Position numbers and translations under genes: made by a program. Below are positions 1-7,906 of a DNA stretch of 37,141 nt, piece after piece. Under the pieces are notes generated by a model that saw only the letters and a list, made by a program, of their open reading frames with translations, was not told the DNA's origin and did not search any database. The DNA is taken from the NCBI GenBank assembly GCA_015488295.1, contig WFOC01000059.1, forward strand, positions 1 to 37,141, read 5' to 3'. This DNA is from Gammaproteobacteria bacterium (GTDB lineage Bacteria > Pseudomonadota > Gammaproteobacteria > SZUA-229). Each line of letters opens with the position of its first letter. Positions within the stretch are counted from its first letter, which is position 1.

Positions 1-16
1 CAAACGTAGAGGGATC

Positions 17-45
17 TTGCGTGTAAATCTATTCCGCAATAATAT
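17..45 (+). promoter_or_regulatory. weak candidate promoter for the leader ORF
   Basis: TTGCGT at 17-22 and TAATAT at 40-45 are separated by 17 bases, so a sigma70-type promoter could start a transcript near 52, just before the hairpins that precede the small ORF at 141. The hexamers match consensus at only 3 of 6 and 4 of 6 positions, so this is a candidate and no more. Confidence 0.25.
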
Positions 46-68
46 GGATGTGTGTTATTGTAAAAGTT

Positions 69-143
69 CATTGAGCTTTCTCCGTTTGGTTTGGTCACCT
101 TACAGTTTAGCTCAGCGCTAATCTGTAAGGAGGAGGCTCAATG
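69..143 (+). promoter_or_regulatory. nested hairpin leader covering an RBS and start codon
   Basis: Three nested complementary arm pairs are visible. CATTGAGC (69-76) is complementary to GCTCAATG (136-143), CCTTACAG (98-105) to CTGTAAGG (123-130), and TTAGC (107-111) to GCTAA (117-121). The outer 3' arm contains the ATG at 141 and the middle arm runs into the Shine-Dalgarno stretch GGAGGAGG (129-136). In RNA this fold would block translation of the small ORF. The arms are seen directly; the regulatory role is inference. The inner stem has no U-tract after it, so it is not a normal intrinsic terminator. Confidence 0.5.
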
Positions 144-218
144 AGTATCAAGTCATTCAACCCGACCTTTTTATACGCCGCGCCGCTTCGCTCTGCTCTG
201 TATAAAAAGGCCGGTTAA
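141..218 (+). CDS. 25-codon ORF with strong RBS, overlapping the attC-like site
   Basis: An ATG at 141 follows a near-perfect Shine-Dalgarno (GGAGGAGG, 129-136) and opens a 25-residue ORF, beginning MSIKSFNPTF, that ends with TAA at 216-218. Its stop lies inside the attC-like palindrome, where cassette genes often end. No known family is recognised. It may be a leader peptide or simply an open frame through the attC. The strong RBS favours translation, while the hairpins at 69-143 would restrain it. No signal peptide or membrane segment is visible. Confidence 0.35.
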   Translation: MSIKSFNPTFLYAAPLRSALYKKAG

Positions 219-232
219 CTCAAACGTTAGGC
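146..232 (+). repeat. integron attC-like recombination site
   Basis: The right end is GTTAGGC (226-232), matching the R' consensus GTTRRRY, preceded by AACTCAAAC as in many attC sites. A 15-bp imperfect palindrome follows the attC layout: arms 162-176 and 199-213 pair with one mismatch around a GC-rich centre. The 5' side (CATTCAACCCGACC, 154-167) resembles the L'' side of aadA-type attC sites. The left R'' box (about 146-152) is degenerate. Cleavage would be expected between G226 and T227. The cassette-like ORF begins 24 bases downstream with its own RBS, as is usual. No integrase gene lies in the window. Confidence 0.6.
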
Positions 233-256
233 AGTTAATATACAAAGGAGTATATC

Positions 257-418
257 GTGCAGCTATGTTCTGAATGTTTTTATGACGAAGGTTTAAAGTT
301 AAGTGCTACGCAAATGGGTGTTGATGCAGATACGCAATGCGACACCTGTGGCAATACATCAGGAAGCAAACTCAATAAAGAAACTTTAATTCAGTTAGCT
401 GTAGTAGCTCAGACTTGA
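257..418 (+). pseudogene. truncated cassette gene, RES-type N-terminal zinc-ribbon fragment
   Basis: A GTG at 257, six bases after AAGGAG (245-250), opens a 53-residue frame. It begins MQLCSECFYDEGLKL and contains CSEC and CDTCG, a four-cysteine zinc-ribbon pattern, then SKLNKETLIQLA. From memory this resembles the N-terminus of RES-domain proteins (HEPN/RES N-terminal domain), which continue for several hundred residues after a segment like LTKELxxxLA. Here the frame runs into the IS481 inverted repeat and ends at a TGA (416-418) supplied by the element, so the RES catalytic domain is missing. Its place directly after an attC-like site suggests a gene cassette. The alternative is a complete small zinc-ribbon protein. 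Confidence 0.55.
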
Positions 419-1597
419 TCTGACAGTTACCCGTTTTTTAGGGTGACTGTTAGTTTAAATTTGAGCTAAATTCTTTTCTGCCCAAATTGATTTGCCATCC
501 AGCAAAGTTTCTAGCGGCGTCCTTCCGCAACACTTCTTTCCTTGATGAGTTCGATCATTATTATAATATTCCATCCATTCGTCCAGATCTTTTTGTAATT
601 CCTCCATATCGGCATAAAGTTTTTTCCTGAATGTTACTTGGTAAAACTCATTCAGGATGGTTTTATGGAAGCGTTCGCAGATGCCATTTGTTTGCAGTGA
701 CATAGCTTTCGTTTTGGTATGATCAATATCATTGATGGCCAAATACAACTGGCAATCATGATGGTCAACACGACCACAGTACTCAGTACCCCTGTCAGTT
801 AAAATACGCAACATAGGCAGGTCATGCTGCTCGAAGTACGGCAATACCTTGTCGTTAAGCATGTCAGCTGCAGTGATGGGGGTTTTTGTTGTATAGAGCT
901 TGGCAAACGCTACTTTACTGTAGGTATCAACGAAGGTTTGCTGATAGATACGGCCAACACCTTTGAGGTTGCCCACATAAAACGTGTCCTGCGACCCCAG
1001 GTAGCCTGGATGGGCTGTTTCGATCTCACCGCAGGCTTCATCATCGTGCTTTTTCTTTTCAAGGGCAGCAACCTGTGCATCACTGAGTATAATGCCGTCA
1101 TTGGCGACTTTTTCTTCAAGTGCTTTTAAGCGTTTTTTAAAGTTTTCCAGGTTATGCCGCATCCAGATAGAACGAACACCACTACCTGAAACAAAGATGC
1201 CAGATTTGCGCAGTTCATTACTGGCGCGATGCTGACCGTGTGCAGGAAATTCAATTGCATGGTCAATTACAGCCTGTTCAGTGGCTTCATCGACACGATT
1301 TTTAACATTTGCAACCCTTCGGCTTTTGTTAATGAGTGAATCAATGTCGCCAGTCTCAACTAGTTCCTTATAGCGATAAAACGTGTCCCGCGACACGCCC
1401 ATTACTTTACAGGCCCTGGAGACGTTGCCGAGTTCCTCGGCTAAATTTAATAATCCCGCTTTGTGTTTGATTATAGGATTGTTAGTATGGATCATGAGAG
1501 TTACCTTTTTTGTTTTGATTAAAGATTCGACACCTTTATCAAAACGGGTAACTCTCACTTTTGCAAGTGATATGTCAGATTAAGTCGGAACTAATAC
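401..1597 (-). mobile_element. IS481-family insertion sequence, complete
   Basis: Terminal inverted repeats pair 401-425 with 1573-1597 at 21 of 25 positions; the best-conserved inner part reads GACTTGATCTGACA on the left and TGTCAGATTAAGTC on the right. They flank one intact transposase gene. The outer limit could be about seven bases further in on each side, since the outermost bases might be flank. Left flank is the cassette gene and right flank is an IS3 transposase gene. No target duplication is visible, so the element marks a rearrangement junction or has lost one side by deletion. Confidence 0.85.
455..1495 (-). CDS. IS481-family DDE transposase
   Basis: This 346-residue protein catalyses transposition of its element. 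It has an N-terminal helix-turn-helix (NVSRACKVMGVSRDTFYRY) and a second winged region. The rve-type DDE core follows: D170 in the QDTFYVG segment, D234 in LRILTDRGTEY and E274 in NGICERFHKT, numbered from the chosen start. The ATG at 1495, giving MIHTNNPIIKHKAGLLNLAE, is preferred because family members start there; an in-frame upstream start at 1558 would add 21 residues. No frameshift or stop interrupts it, so it looks functional. It fills nearly the whole element, with short ends of about 50-100 bp. Confidence 0.9.
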   Translation of the reverse strand: MIHTNNPIIKHKAGLLNLAEELGNVSRACKVMGVSRDTFYRYKELVETGDIDSLINKSRRVANVKNRVDEATEQAVIDHAIEFPAHGQHRASNELRKSGIFVSGSGVRSIWMRHNLENFKKRLKALEEKVANDGIILSDAQVAALEKKKHDDEACGEIETAHPGYLGSQDTFYVGNLKGVGRIYQQTFVDTYSKVAFAKLYTTKTPITAADMLNDKVLPYFEQHDLPMLRILTDRGTEYCGRVDHHDCQLYLAINDIDHTKTKAMSLQTNGICERFHKTILNEFYQVTFRKKLYADMEELQKDLDEWMEYYNNDRTHQGKKCCGRTPLETLLDGKSIWAEKNLAQI

Positions 1598-2379
1598 ACT
1601 TCAATGTATTCAAAAATACTCTGTTTAGCTTCAGCTCTTGTTCTGTAATCTTCATGAAAAACTAATTCGTTTTTCAGCGAACCAAAAAAACTTTCTGCTA
1701 CCGCGTTATCCAGACATTCACCTTTACGGCTCATGCTGCAACGTAGCTGGTTATCGTTTAGCTGACGTTGATAGTCACCAGAAGCATACGTACTACCCTG
1801 GTCTGAGTGAACGATTACATCTTCCACTTTTCCTCGGCGCCAAATAGCCATGGTTAGGGCATCTTGCACTAGCTGCGTATTATTTCTGTTACTCATCGCC
1901 CAGCCAATAATCTGACGAGAAAATAAATCGAGGATAATCGCCAGATACAACCAGCCCTCACGGGTCGCTATAAAGGTCGTATCCGATACCCAGGCTACGT
2001 TGTTATCTTCAACTGTAAACTGCCTCTGAAGCAAATCAGGTGCAGGCTGTAGAGTGTTTTTTGAGTCAGTCGTAATAACAAACTTACGCGCCATTTTTGA
2101 TTTAATATCCGATTGCTTCATCAAACGAGCAACGCGATTTTCACTACATGGCACGCCTTCGGCAACAAGATCTTTATGGATTTTGGGTGAGCCATAAATC
2201 TCTCGTGACTGCTGATGTAAAACTCTAATTTTACTCGTCAGTTTTCGATTATCTCGACTACGGTTGCTCTCGGGACGATCAAGCCAGTCATAATAACCAC
2301 TGCTCGATACCTCAAGCGCATCACAAAGCCTGCACACCTTGTATTCTTTGCTCTGGTGACGAATAAATTCGTATTTCAG
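1591..2379 (-). pseudogene. IS3-family transposase OrfB, C-terminus cut off by IS481
   Basis: This is the DDE transposase part of an IS3 element. The frame overlaps the orfA stop (CTG 2377-2379 overlaps TGA 2376-2378) and reads LKYEFIRHQSKEYK before the first GTG at 2337, as expected for synthesis by frameshifting from orfA. Catalytic residues are present in WVSDTTFI, VIVHSDQGSTY and NAVAESFFGSLKNE. The protein stops at SIFEYIEVY, where relatives continue with about 25 more residues (a YNRxRxHSxLGY-type motif). The stop codon at 1591-1593 lies in the IS481 inverted repeat. Enzymatic core intact, C-terminus lost. Confidence 0.85.
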
Positions 2380-2684
2380 TCCAGTTCCTTTGCAAAGAAT
2401 ACTGCGGCCTTTTTTAGGATTTCATTCTCCTCTTTCAGGCGCTTATTTTCCTGCCTCAGCTTCGCTGCTTCTGACTGGTTTTATTTTTTTGGTCGGCCTC
2501 TTTTTGCAAAAGCCACTTCACCTTTGTTGCTCAATTGTTCTTTCCACTTGTAGAGTTGATTGCGCCTGATGCCTAAGTCCATGGCAATTTCGCTTGGCCT
2601 ACGGTCTGTTTCTTCCATTAAACGCAAGGCTTCCAGCTTAAACTCTTTGGTGTAAATTTTATAGGGTTTGCGTGGTTTACTCAT
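2376..2684 (-). pseudogene. IS3-family OrfA with in-frame TAA
   Basis: OrfA is the helix-turn-helix and leucine-zipper protein of IS3 elements. The readable part starts MSKPRKPYKIYTKEFKLEAL and has the HTH segment RPSEIAMDLGIRRNQLYKWK. A TAA at 2481-2483 stops it after GRPKK. The same frame then continues without a break as NQSEAAKLRQENKRLKEENE, the expected zipper, to a TGA at 2376-2378. This is therefore a nonsense mutation in a 102-residue gene and not a frameshift. The run of seven A just before the stop might still permit slippage, but the normal product is lost. Confidence 0.85.
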
Positions 2685-2760
2685 TAGGATACTCCTCTGA
2701 GAGACTTTTCGCCTCTGATTAAAAGTATCCGTTAAACTGGGGGAGGTTCAAATAGACCCA

Positions 2761-3108
2761 TGAATTGCCCCGGGTTTTCCGGAGACCTGTTTACTTGAGT
2801 CAGGCCACCATGACTGACTCTTCAGTTTGCTCATAATACAACTTTTCATATTCAGCAGGCGGAATATTGCCAATCGGTTCTAACAAGCGTCTGTTGTTAA
2901 ACCAGCCCACCCATTCCAGCGTTGCATACTCCACTTCATCCACTGTTTTCCAGGGGGCTCTTTTATGGATAATTTCTATTTTATATAAGCCATTAATGGT
3001 TTCCGCTAACGCATTATCATACGAGTCACCGACACTGCCGGTGGAGGCCTCTATACCGGCTTCACTCAGACGTTCACTGTAAATACGTATATTCTGGGAT
3101 GATAATCC
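2761..3108 (-). mobile_element. second IS3-family element, 3' fragment only
   Basis: An IS end beginning TGAATTGCCCCGGGTTTTCC (from 2761) lies only 10 bp from the end of the first IS3 copy and is followed by the C-terminal part of a transposase gene read on the minus strand. It differs from the first copy in sequence and belongs to another IS3 group. The fragment ends near 3085-3108, where a PEP-CTERM remnant on the plus strand takes over. No left end is present in the window. Confidence 0.8.
2800..3108 (-). pseudogene. IS3-family transposase OrfB, C-terminal fragment
   Basis: About 100 codons remain, ending TGA at 2800-2802. The frame contains GSVGDSYDNALAETINGLYK, the segment with the third catalytic acid of IS3 transposases (E in ALAETINGLYK), then TLEWVGWFNNRRLLEPIG and NIPPAEYEKLYYEQ, the characteristic C-terminus. 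The frame closes at a stop at 3109-3111 and the HTH, first two catalytic acids and orfA are absent. It has no start codon of its own and cannot be functional. Confidence 0.85.
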
Positions 3109-3271
3109 TCAAGCGGGTTTTGTCTGGTGGGACAATATTTCATATACAGCTACTGTTGTACCAGTTCCAGCATCTCTATAGCTGTTCAGTTCAGGACTAT
3201 TATCTTTATGTGGAATAGCTCATCGTAAAAAATGGCAACGATCAACACATAACGAACTCATCCAGCGATGA
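3083..3271 (+). pseudogene. PEP-CTERM protein C-terminal remnant with nonsense codon
   Basis: Read in one plus-strand frame, this stretch gives GFVWWDNISYTATVVPVPAS, then L, a TAG at 3179-3181, then LFSSGLLSLCGIAHRKKW and a short tail to TGA (3269-3271). That is the PEP-CTERM/VPxPA sorting signal: VPVPAS, a hydrophobic helix and a basic end. The TAG sits where the usual PASLWLF has tryptophan (TGG), so one base change killed the signal. The rest of the gene is missing, cut at about 3083 by the IS3 fragment. It suggests that the genome has or had a PEP-CTERM/exosortase system; no exosortase is in the window. Confidence 0.6.
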
Positions 3272-3284
3272 CTTTCTGAAGATT

Positions 3285-3313
3285 CATGATTTTTGCGAAT
3301 GCAAAAAATCGTG
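3285..3313. terminator. AT-rich hairpin between remnant and plsC
   Basis: CATGATTTTTGC (3285-3296) pairs with GCAAAAAATCGTG (3301-3313) around a GAAT loop, with one bulge and one wobble or mismatch. It lies about 80 bp past the plsC stop on the minus strand and just after the PEP-CTERM remnant on the plus strand, so it could end transcription from either side. There is no separate U-tract, which lowers confidence. Confidence 0.35.
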
Positions 3314-3391
3314 AGCCTGCAATGCAATACACAGTATTCATGCAAACGGGTCTCGTCATGGGTGTAACTAGCGAAGGGCTTCAGCCTGAAA

Positions 3392-4138
3392 CTATCGGTT
3401 CCAGCGAGACTCATCGCTGATCTCTTTCATGGCACTTTCTATCCAGTTAAAAACATCGTCATTGATTTCTTCAGCCTTTCGGCCTTTGGTTTTTATTGGC
3501 GGACCGATGACTACGCTGATGGTTCCCGGCCATTTTATGAAGCTGTGTTTCGGCCAGAATTCACCGGCGTTGTGTGCGACTGGAATCACCGGATAGCCAC
3601 TTTTTTCAGCCAGAAGCGCACCACCAATCTTGAACTTTCGCGTCTTACCCGGCTGTGTGCGCGTGCCTTCAGGAAACAGCACAATCCACTTGCCGGCATT
3701 TAGTTTCTTTTTACCTTCCTTGATTAATTGTTTGATCGCCACCCTGCCCGCGCCCCGGTTTATTGCGATGGGATCAGTCAACGCCAGCGCCCAGCCAAAA
3801 ACAGGAATCAACATTAACTCGCGTTTAAACACCCAGCGCACGTAAGGCGTAAAAGAATGCAGTGCCAGTGTTTCCCAGGTGGACTGGTGTTTGCTCAGAA
3901 TAATCGCTGTATCAACAGCTTTCAGATTTTCCCTGCCTTCAACTTTAAAGTCGATGCCACAAAAAAACTTCAGCAGAAAATTATTGACCACCGACCACAA
4001 GCGCGCAATTTTCAGGCGAAACGATGACGGTGTGAAAAACAGAAAAACAATCAGCAGACCGAACACCACGACATTAACGATAAAACCTAACCAGAAAAGC
4101 AACGAGCGAATATATAAAACAGGCTTAGAATTCATCAA
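3392..4138 (-). CDS. plsC: 1-acyl-sn-glycerol-3-phosphate acyltransferase
   Basis: PlsC acylates lysophosphatidic acid to phosphatidic acid at the inner membrane, the second acylation in phospholipid synthesis. The 248-residue protein has an N-terminal membrane segment (about 8-37), the catalytic motif HQSTWE (84-89; the HX4D/E motif, here with glutamate), and FPEGTR (155-160), which binds the glycerol phosphate. Length is normal for the family. It is last in the glyQ-glyS-gmhB-plsC run, 41 bp after gmhB, the same order as in pseudomonads. The accessory IS cluster starts directly after its stop. Confidence 0.93.
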   Translation of the reverse strand: MMNSKPVLYIRSLLFWLGFIVNVVVFGLLIVFLFFTPSSFRLKIARLWSVVNNFLLKFFCGIDFKVEGRENLKAVDTAIILSKHQSTWETLALHSFTPYVRWVFKRELMLIPVFGWALALTDPIAINRGAGRVAIKQLIKEGKKKLNAGKWIVLFPEGTRTQPGKTRKFKIGGALLAEKSGYPVIPVAHNAGEFWPKHSFIKWPGTISVVIGPPIKTKGRKAEEINDDVFNWIESAMKEISDESRWNR

Positions 4139-4179
4139 ACAGTTTCCATAAAACGATTTATTATTTTTTACAAATCGGC

Positions 4180-4725
4180 TTATCGTAAAATAGCCGTCAC
4201 CGCTGCTGCCAGGTCATCAAACACCGGCACGGTCATCAACGTTTTACACTCGGCCTGCAATATTTTTTCTGCTTTTACGCCCTTGCCGGTGCGCACCAGC
4301 ATGGCTTTTGCCTCTGCGTTACTCGCGGCTTTTATATCAGAGATACTGTCACCGATAAAAACAACATCACGCAACGGCACGTTAAAACGCTGTCCGATTT
4401 CTAATAACATGCCGGGTTTTGGTTTACGGCAATCACAGGCATCGTCCGGACCGTGCGGGCAATAAAAAATGGCATCAACCTGGCCACCAAGCTTGGTCAG
4501 CATGTCATCCATTTTTTTGTGCATCGCTGACAGCGTTTCAATATCAAAATATCCACGCGCCAGACCAGACTGGTTCGACGCGACCACCACGGTATAACCG
4601 CTGTGATTAAGACGTGCGATGGCTTCCAGACTACCCTCGATTGGCACCCATTCCTCTTTGCTTTTTATATAAGCATCAGAGTCATGATTTATTACGCCGT
4701 CTCTATCGAGGATTACTAGTTTCAT
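4180..4725 (-). CDS. gmhB: D-glycero-beta-D-manno-heptose 1,7-bisphosphate 7-phosphatase
   Basis: GmhB is a cytoplasmic HAD-superfamily phosphatase that removes the 7-phosphate in ADP-heptose synthesis for the lipopolysaccharide core. The 181 residues show the DxD nucleophile motif in ILDRDGVIN (D7, D9), SNQSG (50-54), KPKPG (101-105) and GDSISD (125-130). A zinc-binding set of C89, H91, C97 and C99 is typical of GmhB and separates it from other HAD phosphatases. Its presence implies an LPS-bearing envelope. It lies 21 bp downstream of glyS and is probably co-transcribed with it. Confidence 0.92.
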   Translation of the reverse strand: MKLVILDRDGVINHDSDAYIKSKEEWVPIEGSLEAIARLNHSGYTVVVASNQSGLARGYFDIETLSAMHKKMDDMLTKLGGQVDAIFYCPHGPDDACDCRKPKPGMLLEIGQRFNVPLRDVVFIGDSISDIKAASNAEAKAMLVRTGKGVKAEKILQAECKTLMTVPVFDDLAAAVTAILR

Positions 4726-4746
4726 ATCTGTTTTTATTTATGTCGA

Positions 4747-6828
4747 CTATTGATGCAAACGTGAAAGGTCTGCCGCTCGCAGGAACAACTGGTTCATGGT
4801 ATTCAGCAAGGCAATGCGATTATTTTTAACCGCTTCATCATCCGCCATTACCATCACTGAATCAAAAAACGCATCAACCGGGTCACGCAATGAAGACAGT
4901 TTTGTCAGCGCGGCTTCATAGTTACCGGCATCAAACATCGGCTCAACCACCTGACTCAACGAGCTTAAAGTTTCATAAAGTTTTTTCTCAGCGTCTTCTG
5001 CAAGCAGGCTTTCATCAACCGTAACATTATTGCTGCTGGCAGATTTTTTGAGAATGTTGCCGACACGTTTATTCGCTGCTGCCAGACTCTGCGCCTCGGC
5101 CAGTTCACGAAACGCGCTGACCGCTTTAATACGCTTGTCAAAATCCAGTGGCCGTGAAGGTGATAATGCAGACACCGCATCAAACACATCGGCACTGACA
5201 CCCCGGTCGAGATAATACGCACGCAAACGTTCGATAATATATTCGAACACTTCCGCTTCGACTTTTGTTGCATCAACTTTATCAGCCAGAAGTTTTGCCG
5301 ACTCGGCAATCAGCTGTTTTAAATCAAGATCAAGCTGACGCTCGATAATGGTACGCAGAACACCCAGGGATGCACGACGCAAAGCGTAAGGATCTTTTTC
5401 ACCTGTCGGCTTCTGGCCGATGGCAAAAATACCGACCAGCGTATCCAGCTTGTCACTAATCGAAAGAATCTGGCCGGTCGGCGTGCTCGCGGTATCATCG
5501 CTGGCACCACGTGGTTTGTATTGCTCGTCCAGCGCCAGCGCAACTTCGTCAGGTTCACCGGCTTTCTGTGCATAACGTTTTCCCATCACACCCTGCAATG
5601 AGGCGAACTCGCCAACCATGTCGGTCATCAGATCGCACTTGCTTAACAGCACGGCGCGTTTCACGTATTCAACATTAGCGCCAAGCTGCTGCGCGATTGC
5701 TTCAGCCAGACCGGCAACCCGTTTTGTTTTGTCTGCGATGGTGCCAAGTTTTTTCTGGAACACCACTTTTTCCAGCGCAGCGTTAAAGGATTCCAGCGGC
5801 TGTTTCTGATCCTGTTCCCAGAAAAATTTTGCGTCCGCCAGTCGTGGACGCACAACGCGCTCGTTGCCTGCTTTCACTTTTTCCGGCGACTTGCTGTCGA
5901 TGTTGCTGATGGTGATGAAATAATTTTTCAGATTATTTTTGCCATCGGTCACCGGAAAATATTTCTGGTTGTCCTGCATGGTTTTGATCAGCGCTTCTGC
6001 CGGCACATCGAGATAAATTTCATCGAACTCACCGGCGACCGCTATCGGCCACTCATTCAAAGCAGCAACTTCATTGAGCAGGTCATCATCAAGCACGGCT
6101 TCACCACCCAGCTGTTTGCCGGTGTCGATTACCTGCTGTTTGATTTTTTCCTTGCGCTGGGCAAAGTCAGCAATCACGAAACCTTCGCCAAGAAGTTTTT
6201 CCTGATACTCGCTGGCAGTATTTAAGGTAATCGCCGCCGGCGCATGAAAGCGGTGACCGTAGGTTTGCGAAGAAGCTTTCAGGCCAAGAATTTCGGCATC
6301 GATCACCTGCTCGCCAAACATCATTACCAGCCAGTGTACCGGGCGCACGAATTCAGCATCATTGTCTCCCCAACGCATGCGTTTTGGAATCGGCAGTTTT
6401 GCCAGTGACTGGTTGACGATGTCCTCGATCAGTTCGGACAGGGCGCGGCCTTTTTCGGTGGCTTTGAAAATCAGCCAGACACCTTTGTCGGTTTCCTGCT
6501 GTTGCAGCTCACTGACTTCCACGCCGCAGGAACGGGCAAAACCCATCACCGCTTTGGTTGGATTACCGTCGGCATCATAAGCGGCTTTTAATGCCGGGCC
6601 TTTGCGCTCGATATTTCTGTCGGGCTGCGCGGCGGCGATATTTTTAATCAGCACCGCAAGTCGGCGCGGCGCGGCAAAAGAAGCAACTTCATTGATTTCA
6701 AAACCGGCTTTTTTCAGGCCATCAACGATGCCGCCGGTGAATGCATCAGAAAGTTTTTTCAGCGCTTTTGGCGGCAGCTCTTCAGTACCCAGTTCAATCA
6801 ATAAATCGTTTGTGGAGTTGGCGCTCAT
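4747..6828 (-). CDS. glyS: glycyl-tRNA synthetase beta subunit
   Basis: GlyS is the tRNA-binding subunit of the bacterial alpha2beta2 glycyl-tRNA synthetase that charges tRNA-Gly. The 693 residues begin [20 protein letters not shown], the typical GlyS N-terminus, and include RRLAVLI and KRMRWGD as in other GlyS proteins, with the anticodon-binding-like region at the C-terminus. Length matches the usual 690 or so. Its ATG overlaps the glyQ stop by four bases (ATGA), which points to translational coupling and equal subunit supply. No disruption is seen. Confidence 0.96.
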   Translation of the reverse strand: MSANSTNDLLIELGTEELPPKALKKLSDAFTGGIVDGLKKAGFEINEVASFAAPRRLAVLIKNIAAAQPDRNIERKGPALKAAYDADGNPTKAVMGFARSCGVEVSELQQQETDKGVWLIFKATEKGRALSELIEDIVNQSLAKLPIPKRMRWGDNDAEFVRPVHWLVMMFGEQVIDAEILGLKASSQTYGHRFHAPAAITLNTASEYQEKLLGEGFVIADFAQRKEKIKQQVIDTGKQLGGEAVLDDDLLNEVAALNEWPIAVAGEFDEIYLDVPAEALIKTMQDNQKYFPVTDGKNNLKNYFITISNIDSKSPEKVKAGNERVVRPRLADAKFFWEQDQKQPLESFNAALEKVVFQKKLGTIADKTKRVAGLAEAIAQQLGANVEYVKRAVLLSKCDLMTDMVGEFASLQGVMGKRYAQKAGEPDEVALALDEQYKPRGASDDTASTPTGQILSISDKLDTLVGIFAIGQKPTGEKDPYALRRASLGVLRTIIERQLDLDLKQLIAESAKLLADKVDATKVEAEVFEYIIERLRAYYLDRGVSADVFDAVSALSPSRPLDFDKRIKAVSAFRELAEAQSLAAANKRVGNILKKSASSNNVTVDESLLAEDAEKKLYETLSSLSQVVEPMFDAGNYEAALTKLSSLRDPVDAFFDSVMVMADDEAVKNNRIALLNTMNQLFLRAADLSRLHQ

Positions 6829-7736
6829 GCGGCATCTCCTGTGTTATTGCCAATCGGAAAACCGAGGGCTTCGCGTGAATCGTAATAGGCCTGCGCCACT
6901 GCGCGTGAAAGTGCGCGCACCCGCAGAATAAAACGCTGGCGCTCGGTCACGGAAATCGCGTGACGTGCATCCAGCAGGTTGAACGCGTGCGAAGCTTTCA
7001 ACACCATTTCGTAGGCCGGCAACGGCAGACCCAGTTCGATCAGGCGCTGGCTTTCGGATTCACAGTCGTCAAACTGTTTGAATAATATTTCGGTATCAGC
7101 GTGTTCAAAATTGTAGGTCGACATCTCGACTTCGTTCTGATGAAACACATCGCCGTAGGTCACATCACCCTGCGGGCCGCGTGTCCAGATCAGGTCGAAC
7201 ACACTTTCTTTTTCCTGAAGATACATGGCCAGGCGTTCCAGGCCGTAGGTGATCTCGCCGGTGACAGGCCGGCATTCAAGGCCGCCGACCTGCTGGAAGT
7301 AGGTGAACTGGGTCACCTCCATGCCGTTCAGCCAGACCTCCCAGCCCAGACCCCAGGCACCCAGTGTTGGTGATTCCCAGTTGTCTTCGACAAAACGCAC
7401 ATCGTGTTCCAGCAGATCAAAACCCAGCGCTTCCAGCGAACCCAGATACAGTTCCTGAATATTATCCGGCGACGGTTTTAACACCACCTGAAACTGGTAA
7501 TAATGTTGCAGACGGTTGGGGTTTTCGCCGTAGCGACCATCGGTAGGACGGCGGCAAGGTTGCACGTAAGCGGCGCGCCATGGCTCGGGGCCGATGGCAC
7601 GTAAAAAAGTCGCCGGGTGAAAGGTGCCTGCGCCCACTTCCATATCCAGTGGTTGCAGCACTGCGCATCCCTGTTTTTGCCAGTAATCCTGTACCGCGAA
7701 GATCAGTCCCTGAAATGTTGAAACATCGTAAGCCAT
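6825..7736 (-). CDS. glyQ: glycyl-tRNA synthetase alpha subunit
   Basis: GlyQ is the catalytic class II subunit, which activates glycine with ATP. With the ATG at 7736 the protein is 303 residues, the same as the E. coli protein, and starts [21 protein letters not shown] longer in-frame start at 7778 is less likely because it would place the candidate -10 box (7767-7772) inside the coding region. Recognisable family segments are [39 protein letters not shown] and VQLNGMEV-like [15 protein letters not shown]. It heads the operon glyQ-glyS-gmhB-plsC. Confidence 0.96.
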   Translation of the reverse strand: MAYDVSTFQGLIFAVQDYWQKQGCAVLQPLDMEVGAGTFHPATFLRAIGPEPWRAAYVQPCRRPTDGRYGENPNRLQHYYQFQVVLKPSPDNIQELYLGSLEALGFDLLEHDVRFVEDNWESPTLGAWGLGWEVWLNGMEVTQFTYFQQVGGLECRPVTGEITYGLERLAMYLQEKESVFDLIWTRGPQGDVTYGDVFHQNEVEMSTYNFEHADTEILFKQFDDCESESQRLIELGLPLPAYEMVLKASHAFNLLDARHAISVTERQRFILRVRALSRAVAQAYYDSREALGFPIGNNTGDAA

Positions 7737-7766
7737 GTAAAAAGTCTTGTCTAAAATAAAGAGCGG

Positions 7767-7796
7767 ATTATAACCCAAGTCACTGATGTATTTCAG
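7767..7796 (-). promoter_or_regulatory. candidate sigma70 promoter of the glyQ operon
   Basis: On the minus strand a perfect TATAAT (7767-7772) is preceded 18 bases upstream by CTGAAA (7791-7796), which matches TTGACA at four positions. Transcription would start near 7760, giving a leader of about 24 bases before the glyQ ATG at 7736. Confidence 0.55.
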
Positions 7797-7906
7797 GACG
7801 AAACCGACGATGCCGGCTAAAGCTTTGTCTGGCGTTTTCGATAAAAGGGGCTATAAAGTTATTAAAGACTCAAAATATCATCGATACGCTGCCTGAGGGT
7901 GAAAAC

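Larger units (their letters stand above)
1591..2750 (-). mobile_element. IS3-family element, truncated at its orfB end
   Basis: The element's 5' end is at 2750, where the minus strand begins TGAACCTCCCCCAGTTTAAC, a typical IS3-group terminal repeat. orfA and orfB follow in the normal overlapping, frame-shifted layout. The 3' end is missing: orfB is cut at about 1591-1600 by the IS481 element, and its right inverted repeat is not found on the other side of that element. Together with the stop in orfA this copy cannot move on its own. Confidence 0.85.

Noticed and set aside
98-130. Inner hairpin before the small ORF as a terminator
   Set aside because: It is followed by a Shine-Dalgarno sequence and not a T-run.
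3220-3414. 64-codon minus-strand frame after plsC
   Set aside because: No RBS, covers a hairpin and pseudogene remnant, composition unlike neighbouring genes.
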